64,000 nt of DNA from Arcicella rosea. Its GTDB lineage: Bacteria; Bacteroidota; Bacteroidia; Cytophagales; Spirosomataceae. Positions 18,677 through 26,212 of this stretch are shown one piece after another; positions within the stretch are counted from its first letter, which is position 1, and each line of letters opens with the position of its first letter. The position numbers and the translations under genes are program-made. The stretch covers positions 1-64,000 of the forward strand of contig NZ_JBEUMS010000008.1 in assembly GCF_040543805.1 (NCBI RefSeq), read 5' to 3'. The notes beneath the pieces are model-generated. The model did no database searches and was not told the origin of the DNA. It worked only from the letters and a program-made list of their open reading frames with translations.

Positions 18677-19333
18677 TTAAAGAAATAAGGTTAAAACCAA
18701 ACTGAACAAGGAAGGATTATTCAGAACAACGTCTCTTAAATGCACTAATGCTTTGTTGATGTGTGCTTCAATGGTTTTTGTTGCCAATTGTAATTCGTCT
18801 GCAATTTCCTTGTACTTTTTCCCTTCAAAACGGTTCATTAAAAATACTTTCTGGCATTGCGGAGGTAATTGAGCGATGGCTTGTTCAATTTGTCTTTGCA
18901 AATCATCATAAAACAACATTTGGTCGGGCGAAACATTTGATTCAGGAAATTGTAAATCAGTATTTTCGAAAGATTGACTATGATTGCCTTGTTCTTGTTG
19001 TAAATACAAAAAGCAACGATTTCGAACCGAAGTAAATAAATACGCTCGGAAAGAAGAATTGATGTTTAAATAAACTTGGTTTTTCCAGATGTTATAGAAA
19101 ATCTCTCCGATAATGTCTTCAGCCACATCTTTGGCATAAACAAATCTTACAGCATGGCTACAAAGAGGTTTGTAATAACGATTATAAAGTAATTCAAATC
19201 CCTTTTTAGGATCTTCTGTGAAAGCCTGTTTGATAAAGAATTCATCATCCATAACTTTTCCAGACTCAGGCGTTTGAAATGCCTGAGTTTTAGGGAAGCT
19301 ATTTGTTGATTGAGATGATATATTTTCTAACAT
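18677..19333 (-). CDS. ECF RNA polymerase sigma factor
   Basis: This 218-residue sigma-70-family factor has region 2 (LLYNRYYKPLC...DVAEDIIGEIFYNIWKN) and region 4 (LPPQCQKVFLMNRFEGKKYKEIA...TKTIEAHINKALVHLR). It should direct transcription of the downstream SusC-SusD-SusE-GH13 genes when released by FecR. The longest reading begins at 19333, but the first 27 residues look disordered; an internal ATG at 19252 (MDDEFF) is an alternative start. Confidence 0.93.
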   Translation of the reverse strand: MLENISSQSTNSFPKTQAFQTPESGKVMDDEFFIKQAFTEDPKKGFELLYNRYYKPLCSHAVRFVYAKDVAEDIIGEIFYNIWKNQVYLNINSSFRAYLFTSVRNRCFLYLQQEQGNHSQSFENTDLQFPESNVSPDQMLFYDDLQRQIEQAIAQLPPQCQKVFLMNRFEGKKYKEIADELQLATKTIEAHINKALVHLRDVVLNNPSLFSLVLTLFL

Positions 19334-19483
19334 AATTTTTAATGATAAATTCTTGAGATTGTTGATGAAGTGTATTTTAATTGTATAATTAACTATTAAA
19401 ATAATTCAATTAAGAGCATAGACAAAAAAAAGGTTTCGCACCCTTAGTTAAGTTCAAGAAAAAGTAAATATTTTGCAAATTAA

Positions 19484-19846
19484 TTATTTTTTTGGAATTA
19501 ATTTGCTGAAAATCAGCCAAATAAAATATCCAATAATTCCGCCAATTCCATCGGCTACTGTATCGTACCAATCAAAACTTCGGTGAAAATCTTCCGGTAA
19601 AATACCTTGCCAGAATTCTATGGCAATGCCATAAAGTATTCCGATTAAAATAACTTTCCAAGCTTGTGAAGTATGGAATAACCAGAAAAAAGTAAAACCT
19701 GCGAAAGCGATGAAATGGTTCGCTTTGTCGTTCATTTTTTCGCCTTGCGGAATATGTTCGCTGGGAATGGTGCAAAGCACGAAAATCAGAATGGTCCAGA
19801 AAATCGCTGGAAATTTGAAGTTGAGGAGTGTTGTGATAGCTTTCAT
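19484..19846 (-). CDS. VanZ-like small membrane protein
   Basis: The 120-residue protein has four predicted membrane spans and the VanZ-family signatures DKANHFIAFAGF, a central GILYGIAIEFWQG, and a C-terminal FDWYDTVADGIGGIIGY. The family takes its name from a teicoplanin-resistance protein, but most members have no known function. The frame is open to 19915, yet homology-like sequence begins near MKAITTLL, so 19846 is chosen. A TAAATTTG element lies only three bases upstream of that ATG, so the mRNA may be almost leaderless. Confidence 0.82.
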   Translation of the reverse strand: MKAITTLLNFKFPAIFWTILIFVLCTIPSEHIPQGEKMNDKANHFIAFAGFTFFWLFHTSQAWKVILIGILYGIAIEFWQGILPEDFHRSFDWYDTVADGIGGIIGYFIWLIFSKLIPKK

Positions 19847-20009
19847 ACACAAATTTACAAAAACTATCGTTTGCATAGTTTTAAAATTAGTTTGTAAAAT
19901 ACTATCAAAAACCATTAAAAATTTTGCAAATCGGAAATATATTGCATTTTAGTAAAAATAATTTTGATTTTACCCTACAGAAAATTTTATGATTGACTTT
20001 TTTTACTTT

Positions 20010-20017
20010 ACTTTTGA
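20010..20017 (+). promoter_or_regulatory. Candidate promoter of the GH20 gene (-7 element)
   Basis: TACTTTTG matches TAnnTTTG 41 bases upstream of the GH20 ATG. No convincing -33 element is at the optimal distance. Confidence 0.45.
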
Positions 20018-20058
20018 CCCATCTGTAATACTTTACTATTATCCATAATAAATAAACC

Positions 20059-21669
20059 ATGAAAAAGCTATTTGTTTGTTTATCGTTGTTGATTGGGTCA
20101 TTTGCTAGTTTTGCCCAAAATCAATACAACATTATTCCTCTGCCTCAAAAACTTACGCCACAGTCAGGCGAATTTGTAGTAGGGAAAAACACTGTTATTG
20201 TTTCAACTTCCGAATTTAAAGATGTTGCTAATTTCTTGAATGAACAATTGAATTTAGTAACTGGCTCAAGCAAAAAAGTAAGTATCAAAGAAAAAGGTTT
20301 AGCAAATTCTTCTATCCAATTTGTAAAAAATGAATCTTTAGGAGACGAAGCTTATACCTTAAAAGCAAGCTCAAAACAAGTAGTTATTACTGCCAAAACT
20401 GCCAAAGGTGCGTTTTATGGCGTACAAACTTTGTTACAATTATTGCCAACACAAGTATTCAGTGAAGCGAAAGTAGAAGGCTTAAAACTATCTGTGCCAA
20501 ATTGTATCATTGAAGATGCTCCACGTTATGTGTATCGTGGTTTGCATTTAGATGTAGGTCGTCATTTCTTCCCAGTTACTTTCGTAAAGAAGTATATTGA
20601 TTTAATAGCTTTGCACAAATTCAATACTTTTCACTGGCATTTAACAGAAGACCAAGGTTGGAGAATTGAAATCAAAAAGTATCCAAAATTGACTGAAATT
20701 GGTTCTGTAAGAAAAGAAACTTTAGTCGGTCGTTACGGTTCTGGAAAATATGATGGAAAACCTTATGGCGGTTTTTACACGCAAGACGAAGTAAAAGATG
20801 TGGTAGCTTATGCAAAAAAGAAGTTTGTCACAATCATTCCTGAAATTGAAATGCCGGGTCATGCGCAAGCAGCTTTGGCGGCTTATCCAGAATTAGGTTG
20901 TAATCCAGATAAAATTTACCAAGTACATACAACTTGGGGAGTTTCAGATGATGTTTTTGCTCCGAGAGAAGAAACGTTCACTTTCTTAGAAAACGTATTG
21001 ACAGAAGTAATGGCATTATTTCCGGGACAATACATTCACATTGGTGGAGATGAATGTCCAAAAACACAATGGAAATCAAGTCGCTTTTGTCAGGATTTAA
21101 TGAAACGTGAAGGCTTAAAAGATGAACATGAATTGCAAAGTTATTTCATCCGTAGAATTGATAAATTCATTACTTCAAAAGGTAGAAAAATGATTGGTTG
21201 GGATGAAATCTTAGAAGGTGGTTTATCGCCAAATGCAACGGTAATGTCATGGAGAGGTGAAGAAGGAGGAATTGCTGCTGCCAAAGAAGGTCATGATGTA
21301 ATTATGACACCGGGTTCGCATTTGTACTTAGACCATTACCAAGCTGACCCAAAAACTGAACCTTTGGCAATTGGTGGATTCTTAACTTTAGAAAAAGTTT
21401 ATAGCTACGAACCTGCTCCAAAAGAATTAACAGCAGACCAAAAGAAATTTATTCTTGGACTTCAAGCAAACGTTTGGACGGAATATATGCAAACGAGCGA
21501 TTACGTAGAATACATGGTTTTCCCAAGAGCTTGTGCCGTTTCAGAAGTAGCTTGGTCGCCAATTTCAACAAGAAATTATGCTGATTTCACAAAACGTTTG
21601 AAAACACATGTTGAGCGTTTAGGAAATTTGAAAGTAAATTATGCGAAGGGCTTTTTGAGTGCGAAATAG
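20059..21669 (+). CDS. Secreted beta-N-acetylhexosaminidase (GH20)
   Basis: The enzyme removes terminal N-acetylglucosamine or N-acetylgalactosamine from chitin fragments, peptidoglycan fragments or glycans by substrate-assisted catalysis. The 536 residues contain a signal peptide (GSFASFAQ), the GH20 N-terminal alpha/beta domain (about 25-150) and the catalytic barrel. Visible motifs are LDVGRHFFPV, HWHLTEDQGWRIEI, EIEMPGHAQAA, and the catalytic Asp-Glu pair in HIGGDECPK near residue 330. It stands alone and is followed by an intrinsic terminator. Confidence 0.95.
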   Translation: MKKLFVCLSLLIGSFASFAQNQYNIIPLPQKLTPQSGEFVVGKNTVIVSTSEFKDVANFLNEQLNLVTGSSKKVSIKEKGLANSSIQFVKNESLGDEAYTLKASSKQVVITAKTAKGAFYGVQTLLQLLPTQVFSEAKVEGLKLSVPNCIIEDAPRYVYRGLHLDVGRHFFPVTFVKKYIDLIALHKFNTFHWHLTEDQGWRIEIKKYPKLTEIGSVRKETLVGRYGSGKYDGKPYGGFYTQDEVKDVVAYAKKKFVTIIPEIEMPGHAQAALAAYPELGCNPDKIYQVHTTWGVSDDVFAPREETFTFLENVLTEVMALFPGQYIHIGGDECPKTQWKSSRFCQDLMKREGLKDEHELQSYFIRRIDKFITSKGRKMIGWDEILEGGLSPNATVMSWRGEEGGIAAAKEGHDVIMTPGSHLYLDHYQADPKTEPLAIGGFLTLEKVYSYEPAPKELTADQKKFILGLQANVWTEYMQTSDYVEYMVFPRACAVSEVAWSPISTRNYADFTKRLKTHVERLGNLKVNYAKGFLSAK

Positions 21670-21744
21670 CTTTTAGCTGTGAGCTATGAGCTTTGAGTTT
21701 TCTTAAATTCTGGTAAACAAAAGTTCATAGCTATTGATAATTTT

Positions 21745-21787
21745 AAAATCCGATTGCGAAAGTTCATACTTAGCAATCGGATTTTTT
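21745..21787 (+). terminator. Intrinsic terminator after the GH20 gene
   Basis: A perfect 13-bp stem (21745-21757 with 21773-21785) is followed by a T-run. Degenerate AGCT-type words flank it on both sides in inverted orientation. Confidence 0.85.
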
Positions 21788-21965
21788 GTTTCAAAACTGA
21801 TGGCTCAATGCTGAAAGCTCATAGCTCCAAGCTGAAATCTGATAAAAATCCGACCTATTTTTATAACTTTGCGGACTTAATGAATAAATATAGATGTTTA
21901 TTGTAAGATTCTTTTTTAAGAATCTATAAACTAACAATTTATATTAATCTGGCGTAAGCAAATTT

Positions 21966-22070
21966 CGAAATTCCGCTGTTTGAGCGAAGCGAGTTTCGGA
22001 ATTTCTTGACTTTCTTTTGTTACTTTTCTTGTGTCAAGACAAGAAAAGTAAGGTCTTCCCAAAGGGAAAA
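21966..22070. repeat. Three-hairpin REP-like palindromic block
   Basis: Three hairpins follow each other: GAAATTCCG (21967-21975) with CGGAATTTC (21997-22005), ACTTTTCTTGT (22022-22032) with ACAAGAAAAGT (22039-22049), and TTCCC/GGGAA just after. The style resembles dispersed intergenic palindromes seen in other Bacteroidota, which is recollection and not a search result. Confidence 0.55.
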
Positions 22071-22170
22071 ACTATTTATGATATAAGTTATTTTTGCTGT
22101 TACTCTTATTTAAAGTTTTATAATTTTATGAAACGTCAATGAACGTTTTCGTTCAATCGATACAAATTTT

Positions 22171-24204
22171 ATGAGCAAACCATTCAAAAGAACCACCGTT
22201 ACGGCAGCGTTGATTTATGCCAACGGCCCTATTCATATCGGACATATCGCAGGCTGTTATCTGCCAGCAGATATTTATGTGCGTTATTTACGTGCTACTG
22301 GACAAGATGTAAAGTTTATTTCTGGAACAGATGAACACGGTGTACCTATTACCATCAAAGCCAAAAAAGAAGGCGTTACTCCACAAGAAGTAGTTGATAA
22401 ATACTATGGAATCATCAAAGATTCTTTCGAAGAATTTGGGATTTCTTTTGATATTTATTCAAGAACTTCAAACAAAGTTCACCATGATATGTCGCAAGAT
22501 ATTTTTAAAAATATCTACGATAAAGGTCAATTTGTGGAAGAAACTACCGAACAGTATTATGATGAAAAAGCTCAGACTTTCTTAGCAGACCGTTATATCA
22601 TCGGTACTTGTCCGAAATGTGGTAACGAAGGAGCTTATGGCGACCAATGTGAGCGTTGTGGTTCAACACTTTCGCCAACGGAATTAATCAATCCACGTTC
22701 GGCTTTGAGTGGTGAAAAACCAGTAATGAAAGAAACCAAAAACTGGTATTTGCCTTTAGATGTGATGCAACCAGCTTTGGAAAAATACGTTGAAAGTCAC
22801 CCGGAATGGAAAACCAACGTAATGGGACAAGTAAAGTCTTGGCTAAACGACGGACTAAAACCACGTGCGATGACTCGTGATTTGGATTGGGGAATCAAAG
22901 TTCCTTTGCCAGATACCGAAGGAAAAGTAATGTACGTTTGGTTCGATGCTCCAATCGGTTATATTTCTATGACCAAGGAATTGACCGAAGATTGGGAGAA
23001 ATATTGGAAAGACGAAGAGACACGATTGGTGCATTTTATCGGAAAAGATAATATCGTTTTCCACTGTTTGATTTTCCCTGCGATGTGTATGGCTGACGGT
23101 AGATTCATTTTAGCGGATAATGTGCCAGCGAATGAATTTATGAATTTAGAAGGCGACAAAATCTCTACTTCAAGAAACTGGGCAGTTTGGTTGCACGAGT
23201 ACTTGCGTGAATTTGAAGGTAAACAAGATATTTTACGTTATGTATTGGCGGCTTCCGCACCAGAAACTAAAGATTCAGATTTTACTTGGAGTGATTTCCA
23301 AGTGCGTAACAATTCTGAATTGGTAGGTATTTTTGGGAATTTCGTCAATCGTGCAGTAATTCTTACAGAAAAGAATTTTGAAAGTAAAGTACCTCAATTA
23401 GGCGAACTGAACGATTACGATAAACAAGTATTGGCTACTTTGTCTGAAATGCCAGCTAAAATTGGAGATTCAATTGCCAATTATCGTTTCCGTGAAGCTT
23501 TGGCTTTGATGATGGACGTAGCTCGTTTGGGGAATAAATATTTGGCAGAAACTGAGCCTTGGAAAGTAATCAAAACTGACAGAGAACGCACAGCAACGAT
23601 TTTGAATATCGGTTTACAGATTGCGGCAAATCTTTCTATTTTGGCTGAACCTTTCTTGCCATTTACGGCGGAGAAAATTCGTCGAATTTTAAATGTAGAA
23701 GCTTTTGCTTGGAGTGAAGCTGGTCGTGCAGATTTGTTATCAGAAGGACAAGCAGTAACGAACATCGGGCTTTTATTTGAAAAAGTAGAAGATGCTACGG
23801 TTGCCGCTCAAGTACAAAAATTAGAAGATGCCAAAATGCAAAATCTTTTAGCTGGGAAAGAAGTACCAGCTTTAAAAGAAGAAATTCAATATGATGATTT
23901 TGCGAAAATGGATATTCGTATAGGTACAATCATCGAAGCGGAGAAAGTAGCGAAAAGTAAAAAGTTATTGAAATTGAAAATTGAAGACGGTATTAAACAA
24001 AGAACAATTTTGAGTGGTATCGGCGAACACTTTCAGCCTGAAAATATCATTGGTCAGCAAGTAAGTTTCTTAGCGAATCTTGCTCCAAGAAAAATGATGG
24101 GAATGGAATCTGAAGGAATGATTTTGATGGCAGAAGATAAAGATGGTTCTTTAGCTTTTGTTCAACCAAGTAAAAATGTTTGGAACGGTGGAACGGTAGC
24201 TTAA
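22171..24204 (+). CDS. metG: Methionyl-tRNA synthetase
   Basis: The enzyme charges tRNA-Met with methionine in the cytoplasm. The 677-residue protein shows the class I HIGH-type motif (GPIHIGHIAG, about 20-29), a zinc knuckle with four cysteines (CPKCG...CERCG, about 147-165), the KMSKS-equivalent KISTS near 330, the anticodon-binding helical domain (about 390-540), and a C-terminal Trbp111/EMAP-type tRNA-binding domain from about 573 (FAKMDIRIGTI). This is the dimeric long form. An intrinsic terminator follows the stop. Confidence 0.97.
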   Translation: MSKPFKRTTVTAALIYANGPIHIGHIAGCYLPADIYVRYLRATGQDVKFISGTDEHGVPITIKAKKEGVTPQEVVDKYYGIIKDSFEEFGISFDIYSRTSNKVHHDMSQDIFKNIYDKGQFVEETTEQYYDEKAQTFLADRYIIGTCPKCGNEGAYGDQCERCGSTLSPTELINPRSALSGEKPVMKETKNWYLPLDVMQPALEKYVESHPEWKTNVMGQVKSWLNDGLKPRAMTRDLDWGIKVPLPDTEGKVMYVWFDAPIGYISMTKELTEDWEKYWKDEETRLVHFIGKDNIVFHCLIFPAMCMADGRFILADNVPANEFMNLEGDKISTSRNWAVWLHEYLREFEGKQDILRYVLAASAPETKDSDFTWSDFQVRNNSELVGIFGNFVNRAVILTEKNFESKVPQLGELNDYDKQVLATLSEMPAKIGDSIANYRFREALALMMDVARLGNKYLAETEPWKVIKTDRERTATILNIGLQIAANLSILAEPFLPFTAEKIRRILNVEAFAWSEAGRADLLSEGQAVTNIGLLFEKVEDATVAAQVQKLEDAKMQNLLAGKEVPALKEEIQYDDFAKMDIRIGTIIEAEKVAKSKKLLKLKIEDGIKQRTILSGIGEHFQPENIIGQQVSFLANLAPRKMMGMESEGMILMAEDKDGSLAFVQPSKNVWNGGTVA

Positions 24205-24225
24205 CAAAAAAATCCTAAATATAAA

Positions 24226-24261
24226 AATAAAGCCCCGGTTCTTGAATCGGGGCTTTATTTT
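24226..24261 (+). terminator. Intrinsic terminator of metG
   Basis: A 12-bp perfect stem (24226-24237 with 24248-24259) is extended by a wobble and two A-T pairs to a four-base loop, and is followed by a T-run. Confidence 0.9.
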
Positions 24262-24356
24262 TTGAAGGTCGTTCTAGTATAGCAAAACTATAGAGAAATA
24301 TACTCAATCAAATTCTACTAAAATCTAAATAAATTTAAGAAATACTTATAAATGAA

Positions 24357-24419
24357 ATAAGGACAGGAGAAACCCCCGCCCTTATCTGTTTAACCTCTAA
24401 ACCTATTTAACTATGAAAA
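24357..24419 (-). repeat. Conserved core + hairpin element, copy A
   Basis: On the minus strand the core (24419-24392, from TTTTCATAGTTAAATAGG through TTTAGAGG) matches the three copies at 29381-29731. It is followed by an imperfect hairpin (24385-24357, ATAAGG/CCTTAT ends, GC-rich middle). It lies 176 bases beyond the SDR stop, in the same direction as that gene, so it may be its 3' end. The hairpin sequence differs from the other copies while the core is kept. The remainder of the 24205-24594 gap contains the metG terminator and AT-rich sequence. Confidence 0.8.
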
Positions 24420-24594
24420 TTAATACAAATATAAGCTAAATTCTGGTTATTTAAACATTAAATGTCCCATGAATTTTTACTATTTTTTGACGAAATGGCA
24501 TTTTAAGTGATAAAACTTGAAAATAGATGTACATACAGACATTTTATAAATTTTGTAAACAATTTATTAATGTATCAAAATGATAATTCTGTTT

Positions 24595-25350
24595 TCAAGC
24601 CCCTCGATTGATGACAGTTGCTGATGCTTGTGCCACTGGAAACAAGGTAATATCTGCCATGACAACATGAGCAGGACGACTAACTGCAAAAGCGATAATT
24701 TCTGCAATGTCTTCTGCCTTCAAGGGTTCAAACCCTTTATAAATTGCATCTGCCTTTTCTTCGTCTCCTTTGAAACGAACTAATGAAAATTCGGTTTCAA
24801 CAGCTCCCGGAGCTACGTTGGTTACTTTAATGCCGAATGGATTTAAGTCTAAACGCATTCCTTCTGAAATTGCTTCAACTGCTGCTTTCGAGGCACAATA
24901 TACATTTCCATTTGGATAGGTACTTTTGCCAGCAATTGAACTTAGATTAACAATGTGTCCTTGCTTTCTAGCTTTCATCCAAGGCATAATTACTTTTGAA
25001 ACATAAAGTAATCCTTTTACATTGCCATCAATCATAGCATCCCAATCGTCGGTTGAGCCATCTTGAATGGGACCCATACCATGCGCATTGCCAGCATTAT
25101 TGACTAAGATGTCTATATTCTTTTCTGAATCAGAAAGCGAATTCAGTGCATTTTCTACTTGTTCTTTATTTCTTACATCAAAAGTAAGTATTTGCACATT
25201 TACTTTCTTAGAAAGACTTTCTTTTAAAGCATCAAGTTTTTCGATTCGTCTTCCGCACAAAATTAAATTGATTCCTAAATCTGCAAAGGCTTCAGCGGTA
25301 GCTTTTCCGATTCCAGAGCTTGCACCAGTAATAAGAGCTAATTTGGGCAT
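24595..25350 (-). CDS. Short-chain dehydrogenase/reductase (YdfG-like)
   Basis: This 251-residue NAD(P)-dependent SDR has the cofactor loop TGASSGIGKA, Arg residues after beta-2 (CGRRIEKL) favouring NADP, NNAG, the active-site Ser in NLSSIAG, and Y-x-x-x-K in YCASKAA. The VAPGAVETEFS segment and overall length resemble YdfG-type 3-hydroxy acid dehydrogenases (serine or 3-hydroxypropionate class), but substrate is not settled by sequence. It follows the NIPSNAP gene by 32 bases and is likely co-transcribed with it. Confidence 0.92.
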   Translation of the reverse strand: MPKLALITGASSGIGKATAEAFADLGINLILCGRRIEKLDALKESLSKKVNVQILTFDVRNKEQVENALNSLSDSEKNIDILVNNAGNAHGMGPIQDGSTDDWDAMIDGNVKGLLYVSKVIMPWMKARKQGHIVNLSSIAGKSTYPNGNVYCASKAAVEAISEGMRLDLNPFGIKVTNVAPGAVETEFSLVRFKGDEEKADAIYKGFEPLKAEDIAEIIAFAVSRPAHVVMADITLFPVAQASATVINRGA

Positions 25351-25382
25351 TTTTTTCTATTTTAATGAAGTAAGGCGTTGAA

Positions 25383-26141
25383 TTATTTCAATGGCGAAAA
25401 TTCAACTGGATACATATATTCTGATGTTACTTTTACTGTTAATGAACTTCCTGCTTTTTCTTCAGAAGCTTTTCTTACAGCTTGCCACTCTGGGTCAGCA
25501 CCGAATGTTTTGAATGAAGCCAAACCTGCTTCTTTGGTTTTGTGTGCTAAGAAATAGATTAAAGTATTTTCTGAGCCTTGTTCTTTATCAGTAGGTGTAC
25601 AATAAATAATATTACTCATGCCATGTCTTTCAAATAATTTCAAGGTATGATTTCTAAAACGGTCTAACAATCCTGAAAGATTATTTGGCGTAGCAATATA
25701 AGTTCTTAATTCAAAAACTCTGTCGCCAACACTTTTTAAATTATTAGGCGAAAAATCAGTTGTTTTCAAGAAAGTACTCTCTACTTTAGCCACAATTTCG
25801 CCATTTGCTGTAGTTTCTTTCATCACTTTTACCCAACCTTTGTCGCTCATAAAGTTTTTCCAAGATTTTTCACGAGCTTCACGAGAAGGATATGATAACA
25901 CATAAACCATTTTATTGTCTTTGTTATCTAAAGGCAACCAAAATCCTTCTAAACGCATTTTATGTTTCTTGAAATAATGAAGAGTATGTTCTTTAAAACG
26001 ATTCATCAATACATCAAATTTGCCATCACTAGCATAATAAACTCTTAATTCATATACACGGCTATTGGCATCATCAGCTTTGGCTTGCATCGAAAAGCTT
26101 GTCAATAAACATAAAAGGAAGACAACGATTTGGTTTTTCAT
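25383..26141 (-). CDS. Secreted protein with two NIPSNAP domains
   Basis: The 252-residue protein has a signal peptide (SFSMQAKA) and two ferredoxin-like NIPSNAP domains. The first begins VYELRVYYAS (about 28-125), the second VFELRTYIAT (about 143-250). Each contains the pattern F-x-x-H-T-L-x-x-(F)-x-(R/K)-H. NIPSNAP proteins are widespread in Bacteroidota, often near dehydrogenases, and their biochemical role is unknown. The SDR gene downstream suggests a shared transcript. Confidence 0.85.
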   Translation of the reverse strand: MKNQIVVFLLCLLTSFSMQAKADDANSRVYELRVYYASDGKFDVLMNRFKEHTLHYFKKHKMRLEGFWLPLDNKDNKMVYVLSYPSREAREKSWKNFMSDKGWVKVMKETTANGEIVAKVESTFLKTTDFSPNNLKSVGDRVFELRTYIATPNNLSGLLDRFRNHTLKLFERHGMSNIIYCTPTDKEQGSENTLIYFLAHKTKEAGLASFKTFGADPEWQAVRKASEEKAGSSLTVKVTSEYMYPVEFSPLK

Positions 26142-26212
26142 GGTTTTTGGAAATGATTGATTTTGAATCAGTGAAAATAATTGTTTTGTTATTTGAAATA
26201 CTTATCCAAAAC

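Larger units (their letters stand above)
21670..22170. other. Repeat-rich intergenic region upstream of metG
   Basis: This 501-base region contains, in order: AGCT-word repeats (about 21668-21700), a terminator (21745-21787), inverted AGCT-word repeats (about 21800-21840), a candidate promoter element TAACTTTG (21864-21871), a small hairpin AGATTCTT/AAGAATCT (about 21905-21925), a three-hairpin palindromic block (21966-22070), and TGAACG/CGTTCA (22140-22155) just before metG. No protein gene is supported. Confidence 0.65.

Noticed and set aside
19572..19952. Opposite-strand and shifted reading frames over the VanZ-like gene
   Set aside because: They show no family motifs, and the VanZ frame explains the sequence fully.
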